Below, in pieces: positions 25,301 through 64,000 of a stretch of 64,000 nt of DNA (position 1 is its first letter; every line of letters starts with the position of its first letter). This DNA comes from Siniperca chuatsi (taxonomy: Eukaryota; Chordata; Actinopteri; Centrarchiformes; Sinipercidae). The notes beneath the pieces are model-generated. The model did not search any database. It was not told where the DNA came from and was given only the letters and a program-made list of their open reading frames with translations. A program made the translations under genes and the position numbers. Location: NCBI RefSeq assembly GCF_020085105.1, contig NC_058055.1, positions 18,429,822-18,493,821 on the forward strand. The letters run 5' to 3'.

Positions 25301-26074
25301 AAGCGAGCATTAGTCTTACCTGTGCTCTGGTCATCCATTTAGAGCTGAGAGTGAAAGTTGGTGAGGAAGTGGATGGATAGTCTGCAGGAAGCTCAAAGTT
25401 GAGGACCAAAGGAGGTAGGAAGCAGACATGATATTCAGTTTGCTTCTCTCCTGCAAGACAGAGGGGATTTCATTACATTCCTAATGGGAGTAAGACTAAT
25501 AAATATGGCTTAAGTGGGAGAGAATACACTTAACGTGTCAGTTCATGCACTATTACTTTATACCGTATTATTATCATCAACCGGTAAACCCACTTTGTAC
25601 TTCACACTTATTTTAATTTTATACTTATACCAACTTGGTACTTCATATATCTGACCTGTATTATAGTGTATTATATTTTTTGCTTAGTACTTCTATTCCT
25701 GTGTGCACTGACGTGATAGTGAGCTGCTGTGACAAAAGAGTTTCCCCTCTGGGATCAATAAAGTATTTCTGATTCTGATTCTGAATAACTTTATGCAAAT
25801 CATCTACAATACAGAAGGAAGGCAATATATGAAAAGTGCTTACTACACTTGACTTGCAAATGATTTGTGTTTAAGTTGTATGCCTTGCTCTTATTTCAAC
25901 ACACAGCTTACTGACAGCTGTACCTTTGACAACAACTTTGAAATCAGGAGGGAGCTCCAGACAGAGTTGGATCTCTCCCCCCTGTGCAGAATCCGCCCGG
26001 TGGAACTCCTCCTCATCATAGATGCTTGCTAAAGCAAGCAGCTCATCCTCCTGGGCTTCCTTGTCCTCAGACAT
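22340..26074 (-). CDS. rnf14: E3 ubiquitin-protein ligase RNF14 (RBR type, ARA54)
   Basis: An RBR-class E3 ligase first known as an androgen-receptor coactivator; RBR enzymes take ubiquitin onto a RING2 cysteine before passing it to substrate. Eight coding exons on the minus strand: 25924-26074, 25320-25450, 24914-25103, 24011-24396, 23591-23819, 23058-23230, 22494-22624 and 22340-22400. All phases agree, giving 483 aa (human 474). The RWD domain spans roughly 10-140, opening EAQEDELLALASIYD. RING1 starts near Cys228-Cys231, the IBR runs about 300-360, and RING2 begins CPRCGTNIQ. The expected catalytic cysteine is Cys425 in VDGCNKM. The acidic end WSDEED resembles the human end WEDEVED. The donor after exon 6 (GTCGGG) is weak. 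An 8-nt leader at 26075-26082 follows an acceptor, and a non-coding first exon ends at 26796. Confidence 0.97.
24583..24630. repeat. Perfect palindrome in an rnf14 intron, 22-bp arms
   Basis: The left arm 24583-24604 begins TTATTTGATCAATG and ends AGACCTT. The right arm 24609-24630 is its exact inverse complement. The loop is GTGT. It lies mid-intron between the exons ending at 24914 and starting at 24396, and would fold in the transcript as well. Confidence 0.95.
25561..25784 (+). repeat. LINE 3' tail with (TGATTC)n end
   Basis: The segment ends GGGATCAATAAAGTATTTCT followed by GATTCTGATTCTGA, the well-known 3' end of fish CR1/L2/Rex-like LINEs and their SINE partners. It is 5'-truncated with no coding part, and lies in the first coding intron of rnf14, inserted antisense to the gene. 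Confidence 0.7.
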
Positions 26075-26870
26075 TTACATTCCTGTAATAACAATATAAC
26101 ATAAATTCATAATTACGAAAATCTACAATAAACAGCAAAAGCAACTCATGGATGTAAAAAAAAAAAAAAAAAAAGCCAAACAACTACCAGACATCACACA
26201 GTCAAAGTGAGTTTTGGCGAATCTCGTATTTCACTAGCTACTATCAATACAAAAACAAAATCAGCATTTGACATTTAATTAACGTTTTACCTTTACACAC
26301 GCCTACCTTTTCGTGTATTGATTATTTGATCTAAATCACTATTCTCGAGGCACTCTCGTACACAGAGTAAGTGAACGCTACATCAGTGGTGAGCATAGTC
26401 TGTATTTACACACAGCTAACGTAACTTTGTTGTGATATAACGTCAGTTTGCCTCTTAGCTAACGTTAAGGCTATAACGTTACTATGGCTCAAACGTTAGC
26501 ACGCTAACTAGCAAAAGTAACGTGGTCGTCATTAAATGATTATTTAACAACAATATAAAGGAATGTTGTTGAGGACAGGGGGAAACCGGCAAACTTCACG
26601 CCAGGAGACAGTTAATCTAGCGAACTAGGAAACTAGCAGCGGGGAAAAGCATTCAAGCTACCTAGCAATGTTAGCTGTAAACAGTGGCTATGGCTACAGT
26701 CGGAGCTCGGCCCTCTGTGGCAACTCTGTACATCTGAGCAAAGCTATTTCAAGTGCGATAACACAGTACTAATATGAAAATAACGCGTTTCTTACCTTGT
26801 CTGACTCGAGTATTAACCTAGTGACTCCTGCACTCTGACTGGTTCATGACTGGGGCAGTTTGGGTGTGAC
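26075..26870 (-). promoter_or_regulatory. rnf14 first intron, non-coding exon and promoter
   Basis: A clear donor, ACAAG|GTAAGAAACG, on the minus strand ends a non-coding exon at 26796. The matching acceptor lies just right of 26082, eight bases before the ATG. The DNA from 26280 to 26870 is richer in CpG and ACGTTA-type motifs than the introns. The transcription start probably lies close to 26820-26870, but no TATA box is seen. Confidence 0.5.
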
Positions 26871-27154
26871 AGCGCCCCCTGCAGGCTAGTTGGTGTACTA
26901 CAGGTTTACTTCGGCGTTCACTTCCTCCATTCAAACTGCTATTAGCGACACATCCGTTCATATTTATTTACAAAAAATATGTCGTCTGTGCGTATTTATT
27001 TTTTATTAGTACAGTCTAAGAGAAGTTGACTAATGTCACACAAATGTATGTTCTGAAATTATGTATACCCCTCCTATTGTTAAATAAAATGTTTTATGAC
27101 TGGAGAAGGACCTGGCTGCAGACTCGGGTTGACTGAGACAACCATTTTATACAT

Positions 27155-27985
27155 CATCATATTAGGGGTTCAAGCCCCGAGGGGGTTAGTGCTGTCTTAT
27201 TATTAATAGTTGTCTTATGCCGTGGCTCAAATTCCCGTGAGCTGGAATGAGCTAGAAACATGAAACTTGGCCCAGTATCTTGAAATGATGTGCATGTGCT
27301 TCTACGGAAAATGAGCCCAATCGGCCACATGGTGGCGCTGTAATCGCGGCCCAAAAATGCTATTTTGAACAGGCCACGCCCCTCACACCATACGTCTGAA
27401 TGGCTTGACTTTTCATATACAAGTCCAGCTCAATGTGCTCTATGAAAAAGCCTCTTGCACCACTAAAGTCCGCCTAGGTAGATTTTCCGCCATTTTGATT
27501 TTTCTGAAAAACACATTTTTGACACATCCTCCTAAACCGTAGGTCTGATTGCTACCAAATTTTTGGTGGATAATTACTGGACGGAGGTTGTTAAAAGTGT
27601 TATAAATCTTGTTGATATCTTACTTAATTTTCAAGATATTGACCAATGAACTTCAAAAGGGGCGTGGCTCAGCTTATGAACAGACCAAAGTCAACAACCT
27701 TTGGGACAATTATCACAAAACTTACAGGATATGTCCACATAAGTACCTGAAACATACCCTAAAAGTTTCAGTCAAATCGACAGCTGGGGGCGCTACAAAC
27801 ACAAATCAGACTATGAATCACATCATATTATTTTCTTCATTCTATTTGTGAAAACGCATAAAAAGGGAGATTTCACTGCTTTTGTCACGTCTAGGCCACA
27901 TTTGACCAGGTCCAGATCAAAAGCTGTAAACTTCCAGCAGTCTGTGTTGGCTTGAATCCCAGAATTGCCACTTGCAGCTATATTT
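27155..27985. repeat. Non-coding fish interspersed repeat, about 830 bp
   Basis: It opens GGGGTTCAAGCCCCGAGGGG and closes with GGCTTGAATCCC (27949-27960), an imperfect inverse of the start. The interior has the motifs TGAAACTTGGCCCAGTATCT, GGTGGCGCTGTAATC and GGGGCGTGGCTCAGCTTATG, which I recognise from a very common fish repeat. It has no coding capacity. It is probably a non-autonomous DNA element, but the superfamily is unknown. Confidence 0.6.
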
Positions 27986-28129
27986 ATATTACAAAATATA
28001 TAAGTCCAAAATTCTTTCTTGGCAATATTAATATTTATAATCCTCCTCTAATACTAGGAATTCACAACCTCCAAATTATTATTTTTTTTTTTACTCATTT
28101 TGCTATTGGAGTAGGGAGGCAAGTAATTA

Positions 28130-28290
28130 TTATTTTGATCATTTGTCATTTAATCTGTATAGTCACATTTGAGAAATTGGAACCATTTTTAGCTTGAAAA
28201 TTTACTTAGACAATTAATCCACTATCAAAATTGTTTCCAAATAATTTTCTGTCCAGTGATTGATTAATCGACTCGTGTAGCTGTATCACA
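28130..28290. repeat. Remnant of an ATTAATCGA-type fish MITE
   Basis: The motifs ACTTAGACAATTAATCCACTATCAAAA and TGATTGATTAATCGACTCGTGTAGCTGTA match, with decay, the right half of a common fish element that ends ...ACTAATCGTTGCAGCTCTA. A related remnant is at 43250-43385. Confidence 0.5.
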
Positions 28291-28624
28291 GTGTGTCAAA
28301 ATTACAAGTAAACGTCCTCCTGCTCAACTTTACACACTAGGGTAAAGCAAGGACCTGACACACATAAAAAGCATATCTGCGCTGTCACTAACAGGTGTCA
28401 TGGGACTGGACTGGAGTGGAGGAGATCCTTTCGTTACAACTAATGAAAGGCACTTAAGCAAATGTCCACAGTTTACAAGGTTACAGGGTGTTGTAGCGTG
28501 TTCATGACCAACAATAAACTGAAGCCTCCATTCATCGTGTCTGAAAACTGAAGGCTGAAGATAGACACTGTGTTCACTAATAACGAAGAATGTCTCACAG
28601 CACATGCTTTTTTTTTGGTCAAGA

Positions 28625-28630
28625 TTTATT
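28625..28630 (-). terminator. Candidate hspa4 poly(A) signal
   Basis: AATAAA on the minus strand, about 810 nt past the hspa4 stop. It is the first canonical hexamer found downstream. Confidence 0.45.
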
Positions 28631-29440
28631 TTTGCTTTTTTTGGTGATGTGGCAACAACAGCAGCACCCAGAAGGCGATTAGTTGGACCAGCATTCACAC
28701 TGTTACGTAGAAAAAAAAAAAAAGAAAAAAAAACAGTACAAGGCTACCAGAGAACAACAGACAGATCATTGCTTTTGAATGAGAAAAGCCAAACAATTAA
28801 ATCCTGCACGACAGTAACTTATAGGATCTAGTTTCAACATACAGTACAAGTAAACTCAACAAAAACTCTCTCCTTCCTTTTAAACTTAAAACATTATAAT
28901 CCAGCAGTTACAATTATTTGTAGTGGAAAAAAATACACTATTTGTCATGTATAACTTGGAACAATCCATGTTCGTTTACATGTGCCACTATCTTTACCTT
29001 ATTTAGACATACTGCAATATTTTACATTTTCATGAATCCTGGGTGTATTACTAGTTTTCTTCTGCACAGCCACTTTACATACAATTCTTCACATCTGACA
29101 TTCTTAGCTTAAATGTGCTCAGGAGATGCTGAACAAAACAATCTTTAACATAATGGCCATCAAAGCAACACGGAGAAAGCAGTTTCCAGCCCACACTCAC
29201 AACTTTTGTGTCATAAAGTAGTCCATTCAATATTAATATTATGCAATATTTTTGTATTCAAAGAAAATGAGAAATGACATGCCGAGGAGGCTAAATGATG
29301 AATAGTATTGATTAAGGATGCTGCTGTCTGTGTCTTCAAGAGAGGCTACTGTGCCATCAATAATCTCAGAAGAAAGACAGAATTGGGGGCGAGTAGCAGG
29401 AGAAACGGGAGGCGAAACTCAGGGGTGACAGCTGCAACAG

Positions 29441-45440
<16,000 letters not shown>

Positions 45441-47558
45441 CCATGTGCAGGATTGTTCTCTAATATTCGAGGCTTTGGGGGAAATATTAGATTCCTGAGT
45501 TAAGATTTACTTTGAATGCAAATTGCATAAAGAAATCAACGACTGATTAATTTGATGATGCCTGCAATCAACTAGGTGGGAAAACAAAAATAGACTGGCT
45601 GTATGAGGGTGTTGAAAGTATGAAGTCATATTTTACAAGTCTAAACACAGTTTAAACCTTTGAGTGAACAAACCACAGCTACACATTTAATTTTTACAAC
45701 ATATTTAGGCTTTTTTGATATTATTTATAATAATAATGTATTTATTAATATCAGTTGATTTTATTTTATTCTTTTATAAAATAATATACACAAAACACAA
45801 ATGCAATCCAACACGGGACAAAGACATGTGAAGACAAAATATACAAATCTAATGAAATAAATGAATGGTAATATGTATAACACAAATATATATATAATAT
45901 ATAATAATATATATTGGAGCATTACACTTTTTTAAGCAGTTAAACAGTGAATGCAAGTGAGCAATATTTAAGATTAAATATTCAAAGTTTTGTTAAAGGA
46001 TAGTAGTAAAGTGTTTTCCTGCTGTATGCCTCTGCATGATATTTGACAAACTTGAGTGTTTTAACTTTTTTAATTAACCAAAATGCGAAGGGTACACAAC
46101 ATTTAAATCCCTTACTTCTTGTGTGTTTTGTCACTACAAAATAAAGATTTAACATGTTTTGTTGGTGGAATGAAAATACTGTTTAAGAATCCATGAAATG
46201 GAAATGAGAGATGATGGATGATATGTTCATGCGGCTCTGACAAAAAGTAAATATGGGTGGGTGTAATGACAGTTGAATGGTGGGAGGGTGCACTGCGTTG
46301 GTGACATAGATAGCCAAATGCTCAACCTCAGCAAGTGTTTGCACAGTATCTGAAGTATTCTGAAGATATGGAAATAAAACCAAAAACAGTGTGTATAGTC
46401 CTATATTATCAGTATGTTCATTGTAATTTATGGGATTATTTCAAAATAAAAGCTTATGTTTTTCTTTTTAGGTAAATCCATTTTTTGCAATGTAATGGAA
46501 ATAAATAATAGAAAGCATATATGGGAATTTACAGCCTGCTTCATTGAAAATGTTTCCTGAGTTCCGTTCATTTGCATTGTAATGACAACAAATGAATAAA
46601 ATCAAAGTAGGACAAAAATGTGAAGTGTGCCAAGCCTTGACATATCACTGATGATTGTGGGTTAGTTAATATACTGCCCCAAAACCTCTGACTTCTCTAA
46701 ATGACTGTGAATGTGATCAATATGTAGATCAAATGGATAAATCCCATCAGATCTGATGCTGTTGCAGCATTCTCTATTGCTACTAAACTTCTACACATCT
46801 TTATGAGTAGGGCAATGAATTTGCCCCACTGTAACACTGTACATGCTGAGAAGCTGCCCTATTAATGACCTGCCAAATGGCTGGAGGATACAGATAGACA
46901 CCGATGGGCTTTCAATTTTACAGATCAATTTGGGTTATGAAGTTTAGGGTGATTGATTTACAGTGAGTGAATTAAAACTCCTGTGCACTGGAATGCAATC
47001 CAATACAGTTCTGTTATAAATACTACCATTGTGAAACGTATACATTTTAATTGCTGTTGACACTGTGTAAACTCAAATTTTTGAGGCTGTAGTTTGTGGT
47101 GTTGCCATATTAGATTGCATTATATATAAATAATGTTTTTACTCTAAATGTTGATGAGTTTGGCAACATAAACACCTTTTAATGTAATGTAATAGTACAG
47201 TACATAGCCTGAAAATGTTTTGAATGAACACATTAACAACTTAAGAATTAGTCTCAACAAAAACTGAACACATGAGTAGTATCTGGGCTATTGTAGTGCA
47301 TTGGTTTACATTGTACATGTGTTTCAATGTTTGTGATCACTCAGTTGCATTTGTTTTCATAAAAAAACACATTGTTTGGGTGATAGGTCTCCTGCCGCCA
47401 TACAATAACAATGTCAAAATTAAATATAGAATAAAAAATCAATATCAACTCAGATATATTTTTCGGCCCGTGAACAGTAAGAAAATTAATTGTACTAATA
47501 ATGCACTGATAAACAGTGGGTCATTGATAAAATGCATGGATGCAGTAGACCATCGCTG
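45441..47558. other. Intergenic gap between divergent hspa4 and zcchc10
   Basis: About 2.1 kb of AT-rich DNA with no supported gene. An AT-alternating patch runs near 45885-45915. The distance suggests two separate promoters, not one shared bidirectional one. Confidence 0.55.
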
Positions 47559-47648
47559 CCAATAGGGAGCACTGGGCGCATTAAGGTTGCCGGAAATACG
47601 TACTGGTCCGACTCAGATACCAATGAAGAAGAAAAAGTAAACTGCAAC
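47559..47648 (+). promoter_or_regulatory. zcchc10 promoter and 5' UTR
   Basis: A CCAAT box lies at 47559-47563 and an ETS-type GCCGGAAATA near 47589-47598, 50-90 bp before the ATG. No TATA box is seen. The short spacing implies a brief 5' UTR. Confidence 0.45.
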
Positions 47649-57795
<10,147 letters not shown>

Positions 57796-58190
57796 ATAAA
57801 TACGTTGGAATAAGTGGGTTTTATTGTTGTTGTTTATGTCCCTAAGTAAATTTTAGCTGTTCGCAGTTGTTTTCCTCTATCACATTGTAGTTTGTTGGAT
57901 CTGAATGGATAGGACAACTTTAGGGCTGTAAATCTTAGTTGCATACTGCTCCTCCACTAAAGAAATGGAGATTAGAAAGAAGAAATTATTTTGGGTTGGC
58001 CATTGTGTCATGTTCTGTTTTCAAAACATTTCCCCTGTTACTTCTATTAATGTGATATTTTCTCAAGTTTGTAGGTCTACTGAGGATATCAGTTTTAAAT
58101 ATCTGAGGAACCTAATGTGCATATTCATGTTGAATTTGTGGTTTTGTACTAAAGTATATTTTTAGTCAAACATGTACAGCTCACAACCTT

Positions 58191-58463
58191 AATAAAGCAA
58201 TGCCATATCTAGTATAGAAAAGACATTGATATGAAACATTTTAAAGGATACTGAATAAAAGTTCTGTTTCTTAAATTTTGAATTAGTTTAAACTTAGATG
58301 GTCTTGTTGCTATGAAATTGCAGTTGCTTGTTTCACTGTAAAAAAAAAAAACTTTGTTTTTAAGGCTCTTGCATATTTGCTATTGTACAAGGTTTTATTT
58401 TGCTAATGAGAGACATTATAATGACTTTACAAATATGAATTTGAGAATAAAATGGTAATAAAT
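58191..58463 (+). terminator. zcchc10 3' UTR end, clustered poly(A) signals
   Basis: AATAAA occurs at 58191-58196, 58254-58259, 58446-58451 and 58458-58463, giving possible 3' UTRs of about 0.4-0.7 kb. An AATAAA also overlaps the stop codon but is probably too early. Confidence 0.45.
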
Positions 58464-59815
58464 TGTCTTTTTGTTAACTAATTTACAAATGGGATATTTT
58501 CAAAAAAACAGCATCTCTGTGCCAGTCAATGTTGGTAGATGTGCTGTTGCCTGCTAGGATAATATACATTTAAAGTGTTAAATGTTTTGTTTTTTGCAAT
58601 CATAAGTTTTGTATGTTGCTTCTTGAACCACCAGACCCTAGATGATCATGACAAATTTGGGTGTGGCAGACCACAAAACTGCCCATAATGCCACAGCCTA
58701 GTCATCAAAGTATGTGTTGCATGTGTGCAGCTTGAGTATCTTGAAGTCCAAAGATTTGTTTGTGTGTGTCAGTGGCTAGAATTGCAGAAATCTATATTTC
58801 CGAATGTTCTTGATGAACACTACTAATCTTTTGGGGGGATAGTTTATTGATTTTTGTCAGAGCAATTCTTATTTGCTTGCTTTCCTTGAAGAAATTAGCT
58901 CTAAAGTATCCAGTATAAACTAATTAATCAGTCATATGTCAAGATCTCAAAAGGTTTGTTATAACCTTTTTAACCAATTGTGTCAAGTGTGCCTGAAAGC
59001 CATTAATGAGCAGGTCTGTTGGTGCTTATAAGCACTTACAGAATTTCTGAGTGAACATTAAAGTACCCAAAAGGTCTGAAGTTGATGGCAGAAAAGAAGC
59101 ACAACAAAGTTACCATCAATGGATGGGAGAAAAATACATTATCTTGTGTGTAACTGAATTTACAGTAAATTTTAATTTATACATTAGCCAAAAGACGCGT
59201 GACAACTGAATTTAGAAGTCCAGTTGTATATTTAAATTGGATATCAATCAACAGCAGGTAACAATGAAACGCTTTGCATGCCATCCGTCCTGAACGTCTG
59301 AGTCTGAGCAGCCCGTGCGTCACAGCATTGTTGCATTCATAACATGTGGGAATTAACAAAATCATTAATAAATGGCCGCGCTGTTACTGGTTTACTGTAT
59401 TTGACTCAGTTTCCGTATCGGTAAGCTGACAATATGTCCGCTGTCAAAATAACAGTTTCTCTCAAGTTGTGTATACCATCTGAAAGCTAGACAGTGGTAT
59501 TTTCAAATGGTCCATCGTCAATATTGATCCAAAAAGCATCTACTTTGCCTGTCGCGTTTACAAAAGAATAACTTCCCTATCATGTTTACTTGGTTAGGTG
59601 GTTGGTTTAAGATATTTCCGACAGCAACTGAAGGCAGCACCGCTTGCTGCCATCCATGCATCCAGTCCTGTCTGTGGTACCTGCTGGCTACTTAACTTAG
59701 CTAGCAGACTTACCTATCAGTCACTTCTGTTCAGGAATAACAGAATGAACGAGAGACAAAATGATTTTATTTTGTTTTCCGCTCGATGTACAGTTGCGAT
59801 TTAAAAAAAAGATGG
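58464..59815. other. Intergenic region after zcchc10
   Basis: No supported gene. The right part (59180-59815) is richer in CpG and may be the promoter of the next plus-strand gene. Confidence 0.45.
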
Positions 59816-59955
59816 AGACCATTCATTTGGTTTTAGTACTTTAGCTGTTAAGCGTTTTGCTGAGTCCATTTTGCGTGTAACTGGAAGTGGAAAAGACAAA
59901 GAGAAAAGAGCTTTCCAATACCTAGAATGGTTTGGGCCTAAAAAGAAGACAAGAG
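59816..59955 (+). other. Candidate non-coding first exon, possibly of aff4
   Basis: A strong donor, AAGAG|GTAAGGATGC, follows a purine-rich stretch (GGAAGTGGAAAAGACAAAGA) with no long open frame. Human AFF4 is the next gene downstream of ZCCHC10 on the same strand, so a 5' UTR exon of aff4 is expected in this place and orientation. The left border is a guess, and no aff4 coding exon is visible to 64000. Confidence 0.35.
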
Positions 59956-62900
59956 GTAAGGATGCTGAATATCACAAAAAACGTTATTTGATGATTAACT
60001 GTACTTGTTTGTTATCTGACATTTGGAGTGAATGTTAATTTAAAATTCCTCAGAAAATTTCAATGGTTTCATAGCTAGGTAGCCTAGCCTCAAGCCGCTA
60101 CTAGCAGATTTGGCTAGCTAACATTATGCTAAAGCAAAGATGCAGGTAGGTCCTGTAGGTAGCGCGTTAGCCTCTTGCTAAATGGGTAGACCTTGTAGCT
60201 ACTTTTGGGTTCTGATGACTGCAAACATTAATTGTTGAAATGATGATAACGCTAAATGTTACTTTTATTCGTTCGGTGGCTTTCCGTTCTCCGAAAAGTA
60301 AGACAAACATCGTAGTGATAGGGATCATGTTTTGGTTCGTGTGGTGTTAGCTTACAGGTCATGACGTCTAATGTTTGTGTTTTCTCTCATGGTTGACATA
60401 ACTTACACGCCTTAGTTTGCTAACTACTACTAATTTATGTTATCGACAAGGAGATAATTATTTGATATTCACCTTAAGTACAAATGATGAACAGAAGCCG
60501 CTCACAGTTTATTTTGCATGCAAATAAATATTACCCAATTCAGATCCGTGAATTATAGATGATCTCTTAAAGATGGATAATTTAAATACGAGCAACAATT
60601 ATTTTACTTGCTTGCAGTTTCTCTACCGTGAAGAGCACACTTTAACTAATCCTAGGCCCAAAACAGTCGTCAGGGTTTCCTCACAGTGACTAACAAAAAC
60701 TTTTGGTTTGTTGTCCTGTAGCCTCCGCACATCGTATCCTGTATTTATTATATCACATTACCCTTGGCCAATCCTAGTTGTTTTAAGTCAAAATCATAAT
60801 GACTCTAAATTACTATTGCGTAGAAAGACAACAGGATAGCCTATTTGTCTAGCAAAAGGACAGCTGATATGCTTTTCTAGGAAGCCATTTTACGTGCCAC
60901 AGTTGGGGGAAGGGCCAATACATCATAAGTCCAGAGGAACTCTCAACAGTTAGGACCATCACTGGTTACATGTGTATATATCTAGCAGTATTATACCATT
61001 GGCACATGGAGACAAGGATAGAGCAATCAACTTGTTTATCTTGTTTGGCACACAATGGTGGGGGAGGCCTAAGGTCATGAACTCATTTATGGCATGCAGC
61101 TGTGAACTGGCACAACATCCACAGTCAAGTGGTAGATGGAGGTTTAGGCTGTTTGAGTTGTCTTTGCAGTTGTTTATGAAGTATACTGTGCGTTGAAGTG
61201 TTAGTCCAAGAGTGTTTTATTTTCATGTGGACATAGAGGAGTGATGTTTAATTAAGACGGAGAAAACATCTTCCTACTCTTTTAGACTAACCGCAGTATT
61301 TACCAGATTAAGGCATTACGCTGTAAAAGAAATTGCCAAGTAAATATAATTTTCTGAATACACTAATGGATATAAGCTCAGTCTCAGCAAGCACAATGGC
61401 TGTAAAACATGTTGTTTTCCAAGTTGCATTTTTTTAAGGCACATGTAAACAGCTTAACTGAACTATAGTATGACACTTAGTTGGATTATTTATTTATTTA
61501 TTTATTTTTTACAACTTTTTGTGACACGGAAGGCGATCAAACTGTTTGATAGACAAGATTTAAATCTACTCTCATGTATAGCAGAAAAAAAAAAAAAGCA
61601 CCGTAAAGCATAATGCTTTCACCAAACCAGCATGAAGGGTGTGCCATGATAGCAATATGTCAGAAACTTTAATTGAAATACTGAAGGGAAACTGATGTTG
61701 ATGTGCAACAGCTGTTTCAGTGATTAATCAGGCCATGATTAAAAATCTATATCACAGTAACATTTAATAACATTTACCTTGATATTAAATAATAAAAGTT
61801 TCAAATACAACATGGTATTTAAAACTGTTAAAGCAATAGCTCATCATGTTGCACAATGCCTTGTTTTTTGTTTGTTTTCTAAAATGAAGATGTTGTACGG
61901 CGAAACGAGCCAAAGTAAAGTAACCTAATTGAAATACTGTTTTATTGTTCATAATAAAAGTCCATATTCAAACTAAGGCAGTCCATGTAAACGTGGTCAG
62001 TACATTATGGCATATAAAGGTCTGTTCTGTCTTCTTGTGCTCCCTGTGGCGCAGCTCACTGAAATCCTCTTCACTTCCTGTTTAGGTTTTGCTCTGTGGT
62101 TTTGGTATTAACTGTTTCCTCTGTGGCCATGCGCGGGGCACATGCACACTTTCTGTTGAGATGTTATGGTGACTTGTTTGTCCATTCCAGACAGAGGAGT
62201 GGGTGCATGTTTTCTTTGGCCTTCACACATCTATTGTACATTGCAGTAATAGTACGGTGTGGTTTTGCAGGCTGGATATTTGGAAAATGAGCAATACCTA
62301 GTTTCAGGCTGTTCAACAACAACAAATAATTTTACAAGATTGTAGAGCTGCACTCTCAGAACTGAGCAGGCCTTGTCTGAATAAACCAAATGCTTTTCAA
62401 TACTCCTCTGTATCCTGTTTTATCACGTTCATCTTCATCTCCCTTTGATGACTGAAGTGAAGTCAAAAAAGAATCATAGCATAAGGTTGTTTATTGTACA
62501 GATGCTACTGCATTTTATCAGTTATACTCTTTTCTTTAACCCTACCCAAAGTAAGAGCTAATTGTGTCGTCAGCTAAGGCCTGCAAGTTTATAATCAAAT
62601 CTTATTTCCTTCACAAAGAGAAGCTTGTCGAAAGTAAGTTGTATGAAGGTTCTTCCAGAGTCTGCCAGTTTAATTAGCCCAAATCTAATCAGACATCAGC
62701 AGCTCTTTTTTTATCCCTCAGTACTGTTGCTCACACAGCAGAAAAATATGCTACTCACTGTGTCCTGACCTCATGCATCTGTTCTTCAGCTTTTGTTCTC
62801 TAGGATGTGAGTTAAGCTCTCATGTGGGTATATAGTCCGGTGGAGGTGAAGCTCATTAAGGCCATTTCATTTTACAGATCTGGCATACATCCATGCTGTG

Positions 62901-64000
62901 AGATACTGCTCTATAATACTGGTCTGGAAATTATAACATCAGTCATGGTCTATTTCAGCAGTAATACTTTTGATGAAGAGCAATGAAATTCATTGGCATA
63001 ACATTTTTCAGAGCAGGGTGAGTGCTTTGCATGCTTCAGGCAATAACAAATGGATCAGTAACATAAACAGTAAAAATCCAGGATAGTGAGATGGACCCAG
63101 AAGAGTAAAATGAGAAGTAAAGTCTTGTAAGTAAGTCTTGATACATAGATAAAACTTTTGTAATTCAAAAGAAACTAATATTGCTAACTTCAGCTTCTTA
63201 TGCGGTGCATGAACAGGAACATGCATGGCAAAGATCCCGATTTATGAATCATACAATTTTTTATTTTTCATTAACTGGTTCACATTTGGCCACAGCATGT
63301 ATCAAAGTGCCTGCTCTGAGGAGTGCGAATGTTTATTTAGAGGTTCAGAGTAGTAAGCTGTAATAGGTTAACATGTTTCTATTTCTAGGCAGGCCGATAT
63401 TCCAGTGTCAGATTTACCCCATGCTGCTCTCTGAGTAATAAGATTGTGACTGATATGGAAAACTATTACAGAATACAGGAATTCCTATGACTACTCAATA
63501 GGGTTGGGGTCATTTTTGACTTTTCTTGTTATCTCATGCGATAAATACAAATTACTGCATGTTGGTGCTGTAAAAGTTGCTTGATGCCTCCAGTTTTAAT
63601 TGCTTAGGTGCATGTTTCAGCTGGGTTATAGTAGTTTTTAGAATGTAAAATTACCCTGACTAAGGAACTGTTAATTTTTGGGAGGGTAATAGACTATTAA
63701 GTCGAGTGGTTAATGTAGGAAAGCATTCATGCTTCTGGCTAAAAAAAAAAAAGGCCTGGTATAAAAACCTTAAAATTTTAAGCAATTTCCTTATCAGCTA
63801 CATTAATGATCAATATGTGTATAAAATATATAAATAAATAAATGTATATATGTTATGGGTCATTTTTGCAGTATAATCCAAGTTAATTAGGTATCACTCA
63901 CACATTCACAAAATGGCTGCTCCTGCTCCCGTGATTACAGTTGTTGTTAAACAAATGGCCAAACAAAAGTCAAACCATAATAATAATTATGTGCTTAAAG
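59956..64000. other. Probable long first intron or intergenic DNA, no coding exon
   Basis: AT-rich sequence with short homopolymer and AAAT-type runs. I found no family-like reading frame with splice borders. If the exon at 59816-59955 is real, this is the first part of a long intron. Confidence 0.5.

Larger units (their letters stand above)
26871..28624. other. Intergenic gap between hspa4 and rnf14
   Basis: No gene is supported. The gap is largely repeat-derived: an element of about 830 bp at 27155-27985 and a smaller remnant at 28130-28290. Confidence 0.6.

Noticed and set aside
28330-28698. A 122-residue minus-strand frame downstream of hspa4
   Set aside because: It lies across and beyond the probable hspa4 3' UTR, has no family match and spans the candidate poly(A) signal.

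Overview
The window looks like a teleost, probably percomorph, chromosome segment. The genes are split into many short GT-AG exons with long AT-rich introns. CA/GT microsatellites are abundant, and the interspersed repeats (small MITE families, hAT ends, LINE 3' tails) are ones I recognise from spiny-rayed fish. There are no operons, CRISPR arrays or recognisable tRNA/rRNA genes.

Layout, left to right: ndfip1 (minus, coding 3764-11043), a short EndoU-type endoribonuclease gene (minus, 12345-16949), rnf14 (minus, 22340-26074), hspa4 (minus, 29441-45171), then, on the other side of a divergent gap of about 2.5 kb, zcchc10 (plus, 47649-57795). The last 4-5 kb hold no coding exon. A candidate non-coding first exon at 59816-59955 fits an aff4 start, because human AFF4 lies next to ZCCHC10. 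All five coding structures could be assembled by eye with every exon phase consistent: 210, 282, 483, 838 and 162 residues.

HSPA4-ZCCHC10-AFF4 and RNF14-NDFIP1 are two separate clusters on human 5q31. Here they are joined, and an endou-like gene lies between rnf14 and ndfip1, where human has GNPDA1. Two genes concern ubiquitin: ndfip1 encodes a Golgi/endosomal adaptor for NEDD4-type E3 ligases, and rnf14 an RBR E3 ligase. hspa4 is an Hsp110-class co-chaperone. I see no sign that the genes form a dedicated system; this is a conserved housekeeping block.

The most unusual feature is a hAT-type non-autonomous transposon of about 930 bp in hspa4. Its exact 8-bp target duplication is the 5' splice site of an 84-bp exon, so the donor sequence is now present at both ends of the element. 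Other notable items are a compound microsatellite starting 7 nt into an endou intron, a perfect 22-bp-arm palindrome in rnf14, a five-pentamer heat-shock-element-like array upstream of hspa4, a CRE/CCAAT/ETS cluster upstream of ndfip1, and a 3.6-kb composite hAT-like insertion in zcchc10 that carries an unidentified broken reading frame.
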